DNA of 64,000 bases, taken from Paenibacillus koleovorans NBRC 103111 (GTDB lineage: Bacteria > Bacillota > Bacilli > Paenibacillales > NBRC-103111). The notes beneath the pieces were generated by a model that ran no database searches, was not told where the DNA came from, and saw only the letters and a program-made list of their open reading frames with translations. This document shows positions 8,472-16,907 of the stretch, in pieces. The translations under genes were made by a program, and so were the position numbers. Numbering within the stretch: position 1 is the first letter of the stretch; each line of letters opens with the position of its first letter. The stretch covers positions 1-64,000 of the forward strand of contig NZ_BIMA01000004.1 of assembly GCF_004000845.1 (NCBI RefSeq), in the 5' to 3' direction.

Positions 8472-9176
8472 TTAAACCGGAAACCGAACCGCATTCGGCC
8501 GTGTCCAAACGAGATGCTGAATGAAGCCTTCGGCGTATTTGCAGCCCGCCTGGATGCCGCGCGTCTTGGCGAACGTGGTTACGAAATCGACGATATCGAC
8601 CCCGTCATGCTCTTGCAGCCATACGAGCTGGCTCTGATGCTTGCGCAGCATGTCCAGCTTCGTCTCCAGATGGTCGCTGATGTCCACATAGAAGGTCGGC
8701 TGGAATTCGAGTCCCGACAGGTTGTCCATGTAGTATAGCGCAGGCACTTTCTCCAGTGGAGGCTGTTTGGTCTTGAAATTCGGCAGCGTGGCGAAAAAGG
8801 TAGCGTAAAACACTAACTGGCTGACGGCGATATGATCCGGCATATAGTCGTTCTGCGCATGCGTGATGACGATATCCGGCTTTGCATACCGCACCATATC
8901 GAGGAACCGGATCCGGTTCTCCTGGTTGTCAGCGATCACTTCCCCATCCCCGAACTCCAAAGTCAGCACTTCGCTTCCAATCACCGCGCCGGCCGCTTGC
9001 GCTTCCTTCCGCCGAATTTCCGTCAACTCGGGTGCCGAAATATGATAATGCCCCTTGTCCCCTTTGCACACATGGCACAATACGACGTGATGGCCTGCCT
9101 GCTTGAGCTTGCTGAGCGTACCCGCACAAGAAATTTCGATATCATCGGGATGCGCCCCGACCGCGAGAATGTTCAT
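8472..9176 (-). CDS. PIG-L family N-acetylglucosaminyl deacetylase-like protein
   Basis: A 234-residue zinc-dependent amidohydrolase of the GlcNAc-PI de-N-acetylase / BshB / LmbE family (PF02585). The metal-binding signature AHPDDIE is at residues 8-14, and the second metal and catalytic region HAQNDYMPDHIA is near 105-116. Family members remove acetyl groups from N-acetylglucosamine conjugates, including the bacillithiol precursor. No bshA or mgsA neighbour is present, so a bacillithiol role is not supported by context. A catabolic role on an acetylated amino sugar is equally possible. It is divergent from the unknown gene at 9319, and the ribosome site upstream is weak (AAGGGGCGG). Confidence 0.87.
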   Translation of the reverse strand: MNILAVGAHPDDIEISCAGTLSKLKQAGHHVVLCHVCKGDKGHYHISAPELTEIRRKEAQAAGAVIGSEVLTLEFGDGEVIADNQENRIRFLDMVRYAKPDIVITHAQNDYMPDHIAVSQLVFYATFFATLPNFKTKQPPLEKVPALYYMDNLSGLEFQPTFYVDISDHLETKLDMLRKHQSQLVWLQEHDGVDIVDFVTTFAKTRGIQAGCKYAEGFIQHLVWTRPNAVRFPV

Positions 9177-9318
9177 GGCTGCTTTCCGCCCCTTTTAACA
9201 TAAAATGGATGATGGTTGTAGCTGTCGATAATCGGTTGCAGGCGCCTCTAGCTCTCATGATATACTTTTCATATTCGGACTTACTATCGGCAATCACGAA
9301 GAGGAGGATTGATACTTT

Positions 9319-9909
9319 GTGCAAACACAACTGAACGCCGTCCTAACACGACTCCAAGAGCGTGAATCGCTTCAACTGCTTACCCCGACAAAAGCTTGGG
9401 ACCCCGCCCTGGAAGCGCAAATCGAAGCGATCCGCCGAGCCGCGACCCGTCCCGACACGATGCAAATCGCCTTAATCGCCGGGCTGCATCTGCGCAACGA
9501 CAATTTGGACGTCTCCCACTCCTACGCCCAGCAAATCGAGCATGACGCGACAGGCGCCTACTGGCATGGAATCATGCATCGGATGGAGGGCGACTATTGG
9601 AACGCCAAGTACTGGTTCCGCCAAGCCGGCCGCCACCCTGTAATGGAGATTGCGAAGCAGCAGATCGCCGAGTGGTTGAAAGCCCATATTGACGAGACGA
9701 CCCTCCCGCATAGTCATGCCGGAGAAGTGCTGCAAACCTTCCGGGACGCATCGGCATGGAACCCATCCTCCTTCGTCGATCTAGTCGATTGGCAACAAAG
9801 CGGCCAAGCAGGCAGCTCCGAACAAACACGTACGATCCTGGAGCATCTGCAGCAAATGGAAATGAATGCCTTGTTCGACTATACCGCCGCAAAAGCAGCC
9901 TTGAAATAG
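9319..9909 (+). CDS. Conserved protein of unknown function
   Basis: A 196-residue soluble protein; I do not recognise its family. It is rich in alpha-helix-forming residues (long Ala/Glu/Gln/Arg stretches, several His and Trp), has no signal peptide or membrane segment, and contains YWHGIMHRMEGDYWNAKYWF at about 91-110, which resembles a helical-repeat (TPR-like) hairpin. The GTG start follows GAGGAGG by 11 bases, so the gene is very probably real. TATACT at 9261-9266 is a possible -10 box. It is the only plus-strand gene in the first 38 kb that I accept. Confidence 0.75.
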   Translation: MQTQLNAVLTRLQERESLQLLTPTKAWDPALEAQIEAIRRAATRPDTMQIALIAGLHLRNDNLDVSHSYAQQIEHDATGAYWHGIMHRMEGDYWNAKYWFRQAGRHPVMEIAKQQIAEWLKAHIDETTLPHSHAGEVLQTFRDASAWNPSSFVDLVDWQQSGQAGSSEQTRTILEHLQQMEMNALFDYTAAKAALK

Positions 9910-9933
9910 CCGGCGGCCGACACGCAAAACCAA

Positions 9934-9957
9934 AACGCCTGCCTTCCGGCAGGCGTT
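9934..9957. terminator. Terminator between converging genes
   Basis: A 10-bp perfect stem (AACGCCTGCC, 9934-9943, with 9948-9957) has a four-base loop. On the minus strand it is followed by TTTTGGTTTT, so it best ends the GNAT operon at 9966. On the plus strand the T run is short, so termination of the 9319 gene is less certain. Confidence 0.75.
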
Positions 9958-9965
9958 CCCCATTT

Positions 9966-10517
9966 CTACGTCAAAACCGGGCGACCCAGCTGCTCCTCGA
10001 TCAAAGACCAGCCTTCCCGGCACAGCTCGCCTCGCACATGGGGCTTGAACCCGTACTGCAAGTACATGTTCACGGCTTTCCAGCTCGTCGTCTGCGTGGT
10101 CAAGTAAGCCCGCTCATGCCCGAGCGCCGCCATCACGCGAAGCGCTTCGCTCAGCAGCGGCTTGGCCAGCTTGCTGCCCTGCTCCTCGGGAATGACCGCC
10201 ACCCAATGGATGCGGCCCTGCACCCCGTCCCCCAACGTATCGCCATACCAAGCGGTCGTCGTACCGACATACCGCCCGACCGGCGACACAACAAACAAAC
10301 AGCGCCGCTTCATCTCGTCCAGATAGGGACAGAATTCTTGCCGAAAGCGCGTTAGCGCGGCTTCCCGCTCCGGGAACTCGCTCGCCAGCGTCTCGATGTC
10401 CGCCCAGTGCGACTCGTCCCCTTCGCGGTATAGCCGAAACGAATACCCTGCGGGCAACGCCGCCTCAGGAATCGATTCCAGCCCCTCCCTGACCATTGCC
10501 AACGAAATGTGCTTCAC
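9966..10517 (-). CDS. GNAT-family N-acetyltransferase
   Basis: A 183-residue acetyl-CoA-dependent acetyltransferase. The GNAT core is seen as IHWVAVIPEEQGSKLAKPLL (about 103-122; beta4 and the pyrophosphate-binding loop, with the usual R/Q-x-x-G-x-G/A motif degraded) and as SWKAVNMYLQYGFKPH (about 148-163; motif B with the characteristic Asn, Tyr and GF). Its start lies three bases from the stop of the Gfo/Idh gene, so it is the last gene of the sdaAB operon. The substrate is unknown; the context suggests a small amino or sugar-derived metabolite. Confidence 0.82.
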   Translation of the reverse strand: MKHISLAMVREGLESIPEAALPAGYSFRLYREGDESHWADIETLASEFPEREAALTRFRQEFCPYLDEMKRRCLFVVSPVGRYVGTTTAWYGDTLGDGVQGRIHWVAVIPEEQGSKLAKPLLSEALRVMAALGHERAYLTTQTTSWKAVNMYLQYGFKPHVRGELCREGWSLIEEQLGRPVLT

Positions 10518-10519
10518 GA

Positions 10520-11425
10520 TTACAGCTTGACCGTCTCGCCGGTTTCACGGCTCTCATTCGCCGCTTCGATAAACCGGATCAGCTCCTGCGTCTCCGCGAA
10601 GTCGATTGCCGGCTCGCCGCCTTGGAACATAACCATAATACGTTCCAACAAGCTGGCATAATACGGCTTCGGATTCGCATAGATGTCGACAAACTGCGAA
10701 GCTTTCTCGCGATGCAGCGTCATGCCGAACTTGTTGTTGCCCTTGCGGTTGCCCCGCACCGTGCCGAGACGCCCGTCGCTCCACCGGCCTACAATCACAT
10801 CGTAATCCGCATTCGTCGTAACGGTCACGCTTTCGCAGCCTTTGCCGAACGCCGCATACAGCATTTCTACCGAGTGGATGCCGTACCAGTAGAAGCCCTT
10901 CTGGGTTGGCTGGATTTCCATCGGCCCGTATGTATCGGCACCGATGACACTGCCATTCGCATCATCCTTCAAAGCCTCTACCAGTCCCTCTGCATAGCGC
11001 AGCGCGGACGAGCTCAGCACGCGAACGCCGTGTTTGGCCGCCAGGTCGGCGATCCCTTGCGCATCTGCAGAGCTTACGGCAAGCGGTTTGTCGATGAAGA
11101 CCGGCTTGCCGAGCGGAGCGATAGCAGCGAACTGCTCCAGGTGCACGCGGCCATCTACGGATTCGAGCAGGATGACGTCGCTCAGCTCCGCCAATTGTTC
11201 CACGGAGTCGACGATTTGTACGCCATGCGTATTTTTCAAGGTTTCGGTGAACCCTTCCACGCGCGAAATACTGAGCTGGAAGTCAGGCGAGCCGCCTGGA
11301 AAAGCGGCGACCACTTTACCGCCCGGTACATGGTACTGGTGGTTGGCATCGTTCAAGATCGATGTAAAAGCGGTAACATGCGAGGTGTCCAATCCGATAA
11401 TCCCAATTTTCAATTCGTTCGACAA
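10520..11425 (-). CDS. Gfo/Idh/MocA-family oxidoreductase with variant nucleotide motif
   Basis: A 301-residue NAD(P)-dependent oxidoreductase, Rossmann fold then Gfo/Idh C-terminal domain. The dinucleotide loop reads IGIIGLDTSHV instead of the usual GxGxxG. The family's EKP motif is present as DKPLA (residues about 111-115), and SSSALRYAE near 140 fits the active-site helix region. It resembles the protein at 29421-30380 along its length, including the GxDTxHV loop and the FYWYGIHSVEMLY / FWYGVHLTELLF segment. It sits between the regulator at 11465 and the GNAT gene. It probably oxidises or epimerises a sugar or sugar acid; the substrate is unknown. Confidence 0.85.
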   Translation of the reverse strand: MSNELKIGIIGLDTSHVTAFTSILNDANHQYHVPGGKVVAAFPGGSPDFQLSISRVEGFTETLKNTHGVQIVDSVEQLAELSDVILLESVDGRVHLEQFAAIAPLGKPVFIDKPLAVSSADAQGIADLAAKHGVRVLSSSALRYAEGLVEALKDDANGSVIGADTYGPMEIQPTQKGFYWYGIHSVEMLYAAFGKGCESVTVTTNADYDVIVGRWSDGRLGTVRGNRKGNNKFGMTLHREKASQFVDIYANPKPYYASLLERIMVMFQGGEPAIDFAETQELIRFIEAANESRETGETVKL

Positions 11426-11464
11426 CTTAGTCTCCTCCTTATATTGGACCCGCCAAGCTCCTAC

Positions 11465-12814
11465 TTAGCGGACCAGCTCATTCAAGAAGGACAGCCGGTA
11501 AATTTGCTTCGGGCGGCCCTTCGACTTGCCTTTTTCTTCCCCGATAATCTCGATCAAACCGCTGTCCAGCCAAGCCAGCAGGAAGCGGTGAGTGCTCCGT
11601 ACCGTCACACCTAGCACGGAGGCGAGATCCTGCGCCGTATAGTCGATTTTGCCAAAACGCGTCACATGCGCCACCAGCTTGCTCATGTAGCCGGAGGTAA
11701 GCCCGGCCTCCTCGGCGCGCTTCAGCAAACTCGCATCGATAAGCGACAGATCGTACTCGTGCGGATGGGTCATTTCGAGCGGCCCGATCACGCTTTTGTC
11801 TTCCCGGACGATGAAGCAGATGTCGCCGCCCGTCTCCTTGGAATTGCGCAGCGCGAGTCGCGCATGCGTCCCCGCCTCGTTGGCCGAACGGCCGAAGCCG
11901 ATGCCGATGCTGAGGCTGAGCCCATAATATTTTTCCGCGATGCGCGCGAGCGGGATCGACTTGTAGCCATGCGTTTCCCGCTCGAAAATGCCTCGCGTTG
12001 TGATAAACAAATATTCATTGCCGCCCAGATGGGTCAAGTGCCCGTCGAGCGACTCCACATAACCAAGCAGCATTCGATGAATGTCCAGCTTCAGCCGCTG
12101 CACCTCGTGCTCCGAGGACCGCTTGTTCGCGATCCGTTCGAAGTCATCCACGTGGATAAAACCGACGACGATCTGCGACTCCTTGCTGCGGCGCGTCTCC
12201 GTAGAGAGGAGCGCCCGCTCCAGCGAGACGACGATGTCCTGCTCGATCGGCTGCATCCATTCGGTCGGAACGCCTTTCTCCGACAATGCCAATGCTACGG
12301 AGCCGACACCTGTCATAACGCCCTGAACCTGTCCATTCCGCCAGAGCGCCTCGTGATAGTCGACAAGCGCATCCATGCCGATATATTCGATTCCGTTCGA
12401 GAACTCCAGCTTGCCCGGCGTCTCTTCGAGCTCTTTGTACGCTCGCTCCACAACAGATTTGGTCAGCGTGTCAATCGACATGTCGCTCAGACCGTGCCGC
12501 TTCTCCATCCGGAACATCGCCCGGAACAAACCCGCTCCCGTCAAGGGGACGAAATGAACCGGAATTCTGAAATTGACGTTCTCGACCGCCATCCGATACG
12601 GAACCGGACCGGAGAACAGCAGTACCTCGATTTGCTCCTGCTCGACCAGCTCCTTGGCCAGCTCAGGCGCCTCCGCCTCCTGCAGGTATACACGCGACAC
12701 CGCATCGAAGGAAGGGAAACCCTTCAGGCTGTGGTTGATTTTCTCCACCAGCTCCTCGGGGCCGATTATACCGATCGCAATTCCTTTCGTTTCCGAGCTG
12801 TTCGAATCGGGCAT
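11465..12814 (-). CDS. HTH transcriptional regulator with degenerate GGDEF/nucleotide-cyclase-like domain
   Basis: A 449-residue cytoplasmic protein. The start at 12814 is set by GGAGG ten bases upstream and because the frame further up overlaps the M20 gene. Residues about 10-200 form an alpha/beta sensing region (GIAIGIIGPEELVEKI..). Residues about 215-370 resemble a nucleotide-cyclase or GTP-cyclohydrolase-III-type fold: VGFIHVDDFERI, HLGGNEYLFIT at the GGDEF position, SIGIGFGRSANEA, and ALRNSKETGGD. The C-terminal 70 residues contain a winged helix (YTAQDLASVLGVTVRSTHRFLLAWLDSGLIEI). It probably senses a metabolite and controls the surrounding sdaAB operon. The cyclase-like domain may bind a nucleotide but lacks an intact GGDEF. 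The exact family is not recognised with certainty. Confidence 0.75.
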   Translation of the reverse strand: MPDSNSSETKGIAIGIIGPEELVEKINHSLKGFPSFDAVSRVYLQEAEAPELAKELVEQEQIEVLLFSGPVPYRMAVENVNFRIPVHFVPLTGAGLFRAMFRMEKRHGLSDMSIDTLTKSVVERAYKELEETPGKLEFSNGIEYIGMDALVDYHEALWRNGQVQGVMTGVGSVALALSEKGVPTEWMQPIEQDIVVSLERALLSTETRRSKESQIVVGFIHVDDFERIANKRSSEHEVQRLKLDIHRMLLGYVESLDGHLTHLGGNEYLFITTRGIFERETHGYKSIPLARIAEKYYGLSLSIGIGFGRSANEAGTHARLALRNSKETGGDICFIVREDKSVIGPLEMTHPHEYDLSLIDASLLKRAEEAGLTSGYMSKLVAHVTRFGKIDYTAQDLASVLGVTVRSTHRFLLAWLDSGLIEIIGEEKGKSKGRPKQIYRLSFLNELVR

Positions 12815-12840
12815 GGTTGACTTGCCTCCATCAGGAATTG

Positions 12841-14049
12841 TTACTGCGCGTCTGACAAACGGGACATCGCTACCGCTGCAAGCATAGAAGCGCCGAGCGG
12901 CAAACATTCTTCATTGAGCGTAAACTTCGGATGATGCAGGCCGAAGGCGTTCTCCGCCCCTTCTTGCGGGCCGGCGCCGAGCCAGAAGAAGCAGCCCGGC
13001 ACTTGCTGCAAATAAAGCGCAAAATCTTCGCCGCCTAGCGTAGGCGCAGCTTCCACTCGAAGCTCCCGACCGATCATCGCGTCCGTAACCTGTTCCACAT
13101 AGGCGACATTCGCATCGTGGTTCACTAGAACGGGGGACAGCTCGGTGTAGGTCAGTTCCGCCTTGCAGCGGTACGCTTCGGCGATCGTGCAGACAAGACG
13201 TTCAATTCGTTCGCGCATCGTCTTCTGAACGTCGGGCGAGAACGTCCGAATCGTGCCGACCATCTCGGCGCGGTGCGGGATGACGTTGTACGAATCGCCC
13301 GCATGGATTTTGCCGATCGTCACGACGACCGGGGCGAACGGGGACACTTCACGGCTGACCGCCGTCTGCAGCCCCATCACGATCGCGGAGCCGGCTACGA
13401 CCGGATCTATCGTCTGGTCGGGCATAGCGCCATGACCGCCGCGGCCTTGCAGCTTGATCTCGATGCGGTCGACGGAGCCCATCAGCGATCCGTACCGCGT
13501 CGCTACTTTGCCGGCAGCCAGTGTAGGCAAGTTGTGCAAGCCGTATATCTCGTCGACGCCGTCCAATGCGCCTTGCTCGATCATCAGCTTGGCGCCTTGG
13601 TTGATCTCTTCGGCGGACTGGAACAGGAATCGGACACGGCCCCGGAGCTTGTCCTTTTGCTGTACGAGCAGACGAGCGGCGCCTAGCAGCATCGCCGTGT
13701 GCGCGTCATGGCCGCACGCATGCATGACGCCCGGACGCTGCGAGGCGAACTCGAGGCCGGTCTCTTCCTCAATCGGCAGCGCGTCCATGTCGGCGCGCAA
13801 GGCGACCGTACGCCCGGCGACAGGTCCGACCAAATCGGCTACGATACCGTGAGCGCCGACGCCGGTGCGCACTTCGAGCCCCAGCTTCTTCAATTCTTCG
13901 GCCACACGCGCGGCCGTCTCCGACTCCTGCAGGCTGAGCTCCGGCTTGGCGTGCAGCTCGCGGCGGAACGCCACGAGCTCGCGCTCGCCGCTCCGGCCTC
14001 CCTCCAACACGCTTTGCAGTGTTTCCTTCGACAATGTCGTAGCGGTCAT
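12841..14049 (-). CDS. M20-family amidohydrolase (N-acyl amino acid deacylase type)
   Basis: A 402-residue zinc metallohydrolase of the HipO/AmhX branch that removes N-acyl groups from amino acids. Visible are RADMDALP (about 84-91), the metal site MHACGHDAHTAMLLG (about 108-122), QSAEE with the catalytic Glu pair (about 143), GLHN (about 170), the dimerisation-domain RGGHGAMPDQTIDP (about 203-216) and the C-terminal LHHPKF metal His. It lies 63 bases after sdaAA and 26 bases before the regulator. Pairing with serine deaminase suggests release of a free amino acid from an acylated form, followed by deamination. Confidence 0.9.
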   Translation of the reverse strand: MTATTLSKETLQSVLEGGRSGERELVAFRRELHAKPELSLQESETAARVAEELKKLGLEVRTGVGAHGIVADLVGPVAGRTVALRADMDALPIEEETGLEFASQRPGVMHACGHDAHTAMLLGAARLLVQQKDKLRGRVRFLFQSAEEINQGAKLMIEQGALDGVDEIYGLHNLPTLAAGKVATRYGSLMGSVDRIEIKLQGRGGHGAMPDQTIDPVVAGSAIVMGLQTAVSREVSPFAPVVVTIGKIHAGDSYNVIPHRAEMVGTIRTFSPDVQKTMRERIERLVCTIAEAYRCKAELTYTELSPVLVNHDANVAYVEQVTDAMIGRELRVEAAPTLGGEDFALYLQQVPGCFFWLGAGPQEGAENAFGLHHPKFTLNEECLPLGASMLAAVAMSRLSDAQ

Positions 14050-14112
14050 TCGGGTCCCATCCTCTCTCTGTATGCTGAATGCGGTATTCGGATTTGCTAT
14101 CCGTATATAGTT

Positions 14113-15033
14113 CTAACTCGATGGCGTCGGTTCCTGCCCGGCGGAAGATTTCGGTTTGCCTTTGCGATACAGCTGATCCATGATCGCTTTGCCTGTCGGC
14201 GTCTGGGCAAGTCCGCCCTTAGCCGTCTCGCGATGCGATTCGGGCATAGCGCTACCGACCTCAAGCATCACTTGAATAACCTCGTCCGACGGAATGACGC
14301 TGCGGACGCCGGCCAGCGCCATGTCGGCCGCGGCCAAAGCGTTGACCGCCCCGAAGCCGTTACGCACGATACAAGGAATTTCCACTAATCCGCCGACCGG
14401 ATCGCAGATCAGGCCGAGCGTGTTCTTCAGCGCGAGCCCTACGGCATGCGCCGCTTGAGCGGGGGTACCGCCGCGCAGCTCGACCATCGAACCCGCCGCC
14501 ATGCCGATCGCGGAGCCGACCTCCGCTTGGCAGCCCCCTTCGGCGCCGGAGACGAACGAGTTGTTGGCAATAACATAGCCGATCGCCCCGGCGGAGAAAA
14601 GCCCCATGACGAGCTTGTCGTCGTCCCAGCCGAACCGCTTCTGGCTGCTGACGAACACGCCTGGAATAATGCCGCAGGAGCCGGCTGTAGGCGTGGCGAT
14701 AATGCGGCCCATCGAAGCGTTAACTTCCGAGACGGCCAGCGCATTCGCCATCGCTTCGCAGGCGATGTCGCCGACGGCGGCTTCATTCGTCTCCATATAC
14801 TGCACGACGCGCTGCGCGTCGCGGCCGGTAAGCCCGCTGCGAGACGTCGTATCTTCCGTCAGGCCCTTGCGTACGGCCTCCTTCATGATCTGGTAATACT
14901 CCGCCATTTTCGCGTATTCCGTCTCCACGGAACGTCCCGATTCGGCGGCTTGCTCTTCCAGCATCATTTGGCCGAACGACTTGCCTTCTTGCTCGCATAG
15001 CGCTACGAGCTGCTTCAGCGTGCGGAATCTCAT
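14113..15033 (-). CDS. sdaAA: L-serine dehydratase, alpha subunit
   Basis: A 306-residue iron-sulfur subunit of the two-chain Firmicute L-serine dehydratase, which converts L-serine to pyruvate and ammonia. Candidate [4Fe-4S] cysteines are in AGSCGIIPG (about 125), GGCQAEVG (about 170) and LICDPVGG (about 211). Length and motifs are standard for SdaAA. Its ATG overlaps the sdaAB stop (ATGA), implying translational coupling. Both subunits are intact. Confidence 0.96.
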   Translation of the reverse strand: MRFRTLKQLVALCEQEGKSFGQMMLEEQAAESGRSVETEYAKMAEYYQIMKEAVRKGLTEDTTSRSGLTGRDAQRVVQYMETNEAAVGDIACEAMANALAVSEVNASMGRIIATPTAGSCGIIPGVFVSSQKRFGWDDDKLVMGLFSAGAIGYVIANNSFVSGAEGGCQAEVGSAIGMAAGSMVELRGGTPAQAAHAVGLALKNTLGLICDPVGGLVEIPCIVRNGFGAVNALAAADMALAGVRSVIPSDEVIQVMLEVGSAMPESHRETAKGGLAQTPTGKAIMDQLYRKGKPKSSAGQEPTPSS

Positions 15034-15710
15034 GGCCCGCTCCTTTCCGTCAAATCCACCTTCCGGACTTCCTTCACGGTCGACAGCTGCTCGATTTCTT
15101 CCACCAAAGCATCCGTGATGGAACCGTCGACGTCGATGACCGTTACAGCCTCTCCGCTGCGTCCCCGTCGATCGACCGACATATGTCCGATGTTCACACT
15201 GTCCCGGCTCAAGATTCGGGTTACTTCAGCGATCATCCCCGGCCGATCCTCATGGAAAACGATTAGAGTAGGATACATAGCGGTAAATTTCACATCGAAA
15301 TCGTTGATGCCCAGCACCTCGATATTTCCCCCGCCGATGGACGCGCCGACGACGATCGCTTCCCGTTCGCCCGCGCGGACGATCAGCTTGGCCGTGTTCG
15401 GATGAGGGAACTGCCCTTTGCCGGGTCGAAAAACAATTTTCATGCCGAGCTGTTCGGCTATCGTAATGGAGTTCGGGATGCGCGGATCGTCGGTATCGAA
15501 GTCGAGGAGCCCCCCGATAATCGCCAGATCGGTGCCATGCCCTTGGTACGTATCGGCGAAAGACCCGTAGAACAATATGTCGGCCTGCTCCGGCAGCTCT
15601 CCCAGCAAATGGCGCGCAACGCGGCCAATCCGGACGGCACCCGCCGTATGCGAGCTCGAAGGCCCGACCATAGCCGGCCCAATGATCGAGAATACATCTT
15701 TAAAGCGCAT
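15030..15710 (-). CDS. sdaAB: L-serine dehydratase, beta subunit
   Basis: A 226-residue partner of SdaAA. The N-terminal MVGPSSSHTAGAVRIGR signature (residues 14-30) is diagnostic. The C-terminal third is an ACT domain (about 148-220; VFHEDRPGMIAEVTRIL), probably giving allosteric serine sensing. It is the first gene of a six-gene minus-strand run (sdaAB, sdaAA, M20, regulator, Gfo/Idh, GNAT) and has a TATAAT box about 50 bases upstream. Confidence 0.96.
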   Translation of the reverse strand: MRFKDVFSIIGPAMVGPSSSHTAGAVRIGRVARHLLGELPEQADILFYGSFADTYQGHGTDLAIIGGLLDFDTDDPRIPNSITIAEQLGMKIVFRPGKGQFPHPNTAKLIVRAGEREAIVVGASIGGGNIEVLGINDFDVKFTAMYPTLIVFHEDRPGMIAEVTRILSRDSVNIGHMSVDRRGRSGEAVTVIDVDGSITDALVEEIEQLSTVKEVRKVDLTERSGP

Positions 15711-15762
15711 CCCTGGTCCCCTCGTTTTCCATATCGATCGAATAAAAGCTTTTCCTATCCCT

Positions 15763-15791
15763 ATTATATGCCGATTGGCACAATTGGATAA
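15763..15791 (-). promoter_or_regulatory. Candidate promoter of the sdaAB operon
   Basis: On the minus strand a perfect TATAAT (15763-15768) lies 17 bases from a weak -35, TTATCC (15786-15791). The sdaAB start is about 53 bases downstream. The -10 is good and the -35 is poor, so an activator may be needed. Confidence 0.45.
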
Positions 15792-15803
15792 AATACGCGG
15801 AAA

Positions 15804-15826
15804 ACGGACAGCACAATACTGTCCGT
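15804..15826 (-). terminator. Intrinsic terminator of the epimerase/DapA-like pair
   Basis: ACGGACAG (15804-15811) pairs with CTGTCCGT (15819-15826) around a seven-base loop. On the minus strand it is followed by TTTTCC. It separates the DapA-like gene from the sdaAB operon. Confidence 0.8.
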
Positions 15827-15839
15827 CCTCCGTATCCTA

Positions 15840-16904
15840 TTACTTCAGCCATTCGGTCAAATTCGCCCGGACGAACTCGTCGTCATTCAAGTGCGGATAA
15901 TCGTTATACATGCGCGTTATTTCTTCCGCTTGACCCGGCGACAGCACCTCATGCGGGTTCAGGCACCAGGTTCCCTTCAAGAGCCCTTGACGGCGAAGCA
16001 CTTCGTGAATGCCCGGTATACAGCCTGCGAAATTGTGAGCCGGATCGAAGAAGGCCGCGTTCGTCTCGGTCACTTCGATATTGCGAGTCAGCCACTCGGC
16101 CGACAGCGTTGCGTCGTTGCGTACTTGCTTGACTTCCTCAAGCAGCTCGACCGCCTTCTTGGTCCAGACGCACCAGTGGCCGAGCAGACCGCCGACGATC
16201 TTCTTCTCCACTTGCTCGCCGTCCACTTGGAAGCGGTAGGTGGTGAGAAGATCGTTCACAATATTATCGTCGTTACCTGTGTAGATTGCAATGTCGTCGC
16301 GCCGTTTCGAGTAGCTGACTGCACGAATGACATCGATTGTCTGGTAACGATTGAACGGAGCGATCTTGATCGCTACAACGCCTTCGATATCGGCGAGCTG
16401 GCGCCAGAAGTCGAAGCTGAATATACGACCGCCGACGGACGGCTGCAGGTAGAAGCCTACGACCGGGATCACTTCGGCTACAGCGCGCAGGCGCTCCAAG
16501 TGCTGCTCCTCCGTCCATTCCTTCAAGCCGCCCATGCTTACTAGACCTGCGTCATAACCGAGACGGACGGCAATAGCCGCTTCGTTCAGGGCTTGCTCGG
16601 TCGGGCCGCAAATGCCGGCGATTTTGATAAACGGACGGTTCAAATCGGCATTCGCCACTTCCTCAGCCGCCAGCTTGAGCACCGGCTCATACAGGTTGTG
16701 CTGCGGCTCGCGAATCTCGAACTGCGTCGAGTGTACGCCAACAGCCACGCCGCCTGCGCCGGCCGCGATGTAGTAGCGGGTCAGCGCGCGCTGATGCTTC
16801 TCGTCGAGCTTGCGGTCTTCAGTCAGCGCCAAAGGCTGAGCGGGGATGACCAAGCCGTCATGCAGCGCGGCAACTTGCTCGGGACTTAACGGTTTGCGTG
16901 CCAT
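15840..16904 (-). CDS. Dihydrodipicolinate synthase/N-acetylneuraminate lyase-family aldolase
   Basis: A 354-residue class I aldolase-type TIM barrel. The Schiff-base lysine is in VVAIKIAPF (about 188) and the partner tyrosine in VVGFYLQPSVGG (about 153). At 354 residues it is longer than true DapA (about 290), with an extended C-terminal tail, and no lysine-pathway neighbours are present. It is therefore more likely a lyase for a keto-acid sugar than DapA itself. It starts about three bases after the epimerase-like gene stops, so the two work as one operon. Confidence 0.87.
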   Translation of the reverse strand: MARKPLSPEQVAALHDGLVIPAQPLALTEDRKLDEKHQRALTRYYIAAGAGGVAVGVHSTQFEIREPQHNLYEPVLKLAAEEVANADLNRPFIKIAGICGPTEQALNEAAIAVRLGYDAGLVSMGGLKEWTEEQHLERLRAVAEVIPVVGFYLQPSVGGRIFSFDFWRQLADIEGVVAIKIAPFNRYQTIDVIRAVSYSKRRDDIAIYTGNDDNIVNDLLTTYRFQVDGEQVEKKIVGGLLGHWCVWTKKAVELLEEVKQVRNDATLSAEWLTRNIEVTETNAAFFDPAHNFAGCIPGIHEVLRRQGLLKGTWCLNPHEVLSPGQAEEITRMYNDYPHLNDDEFVRANLTEWLK

Positions 16905-16907
16905 GGC

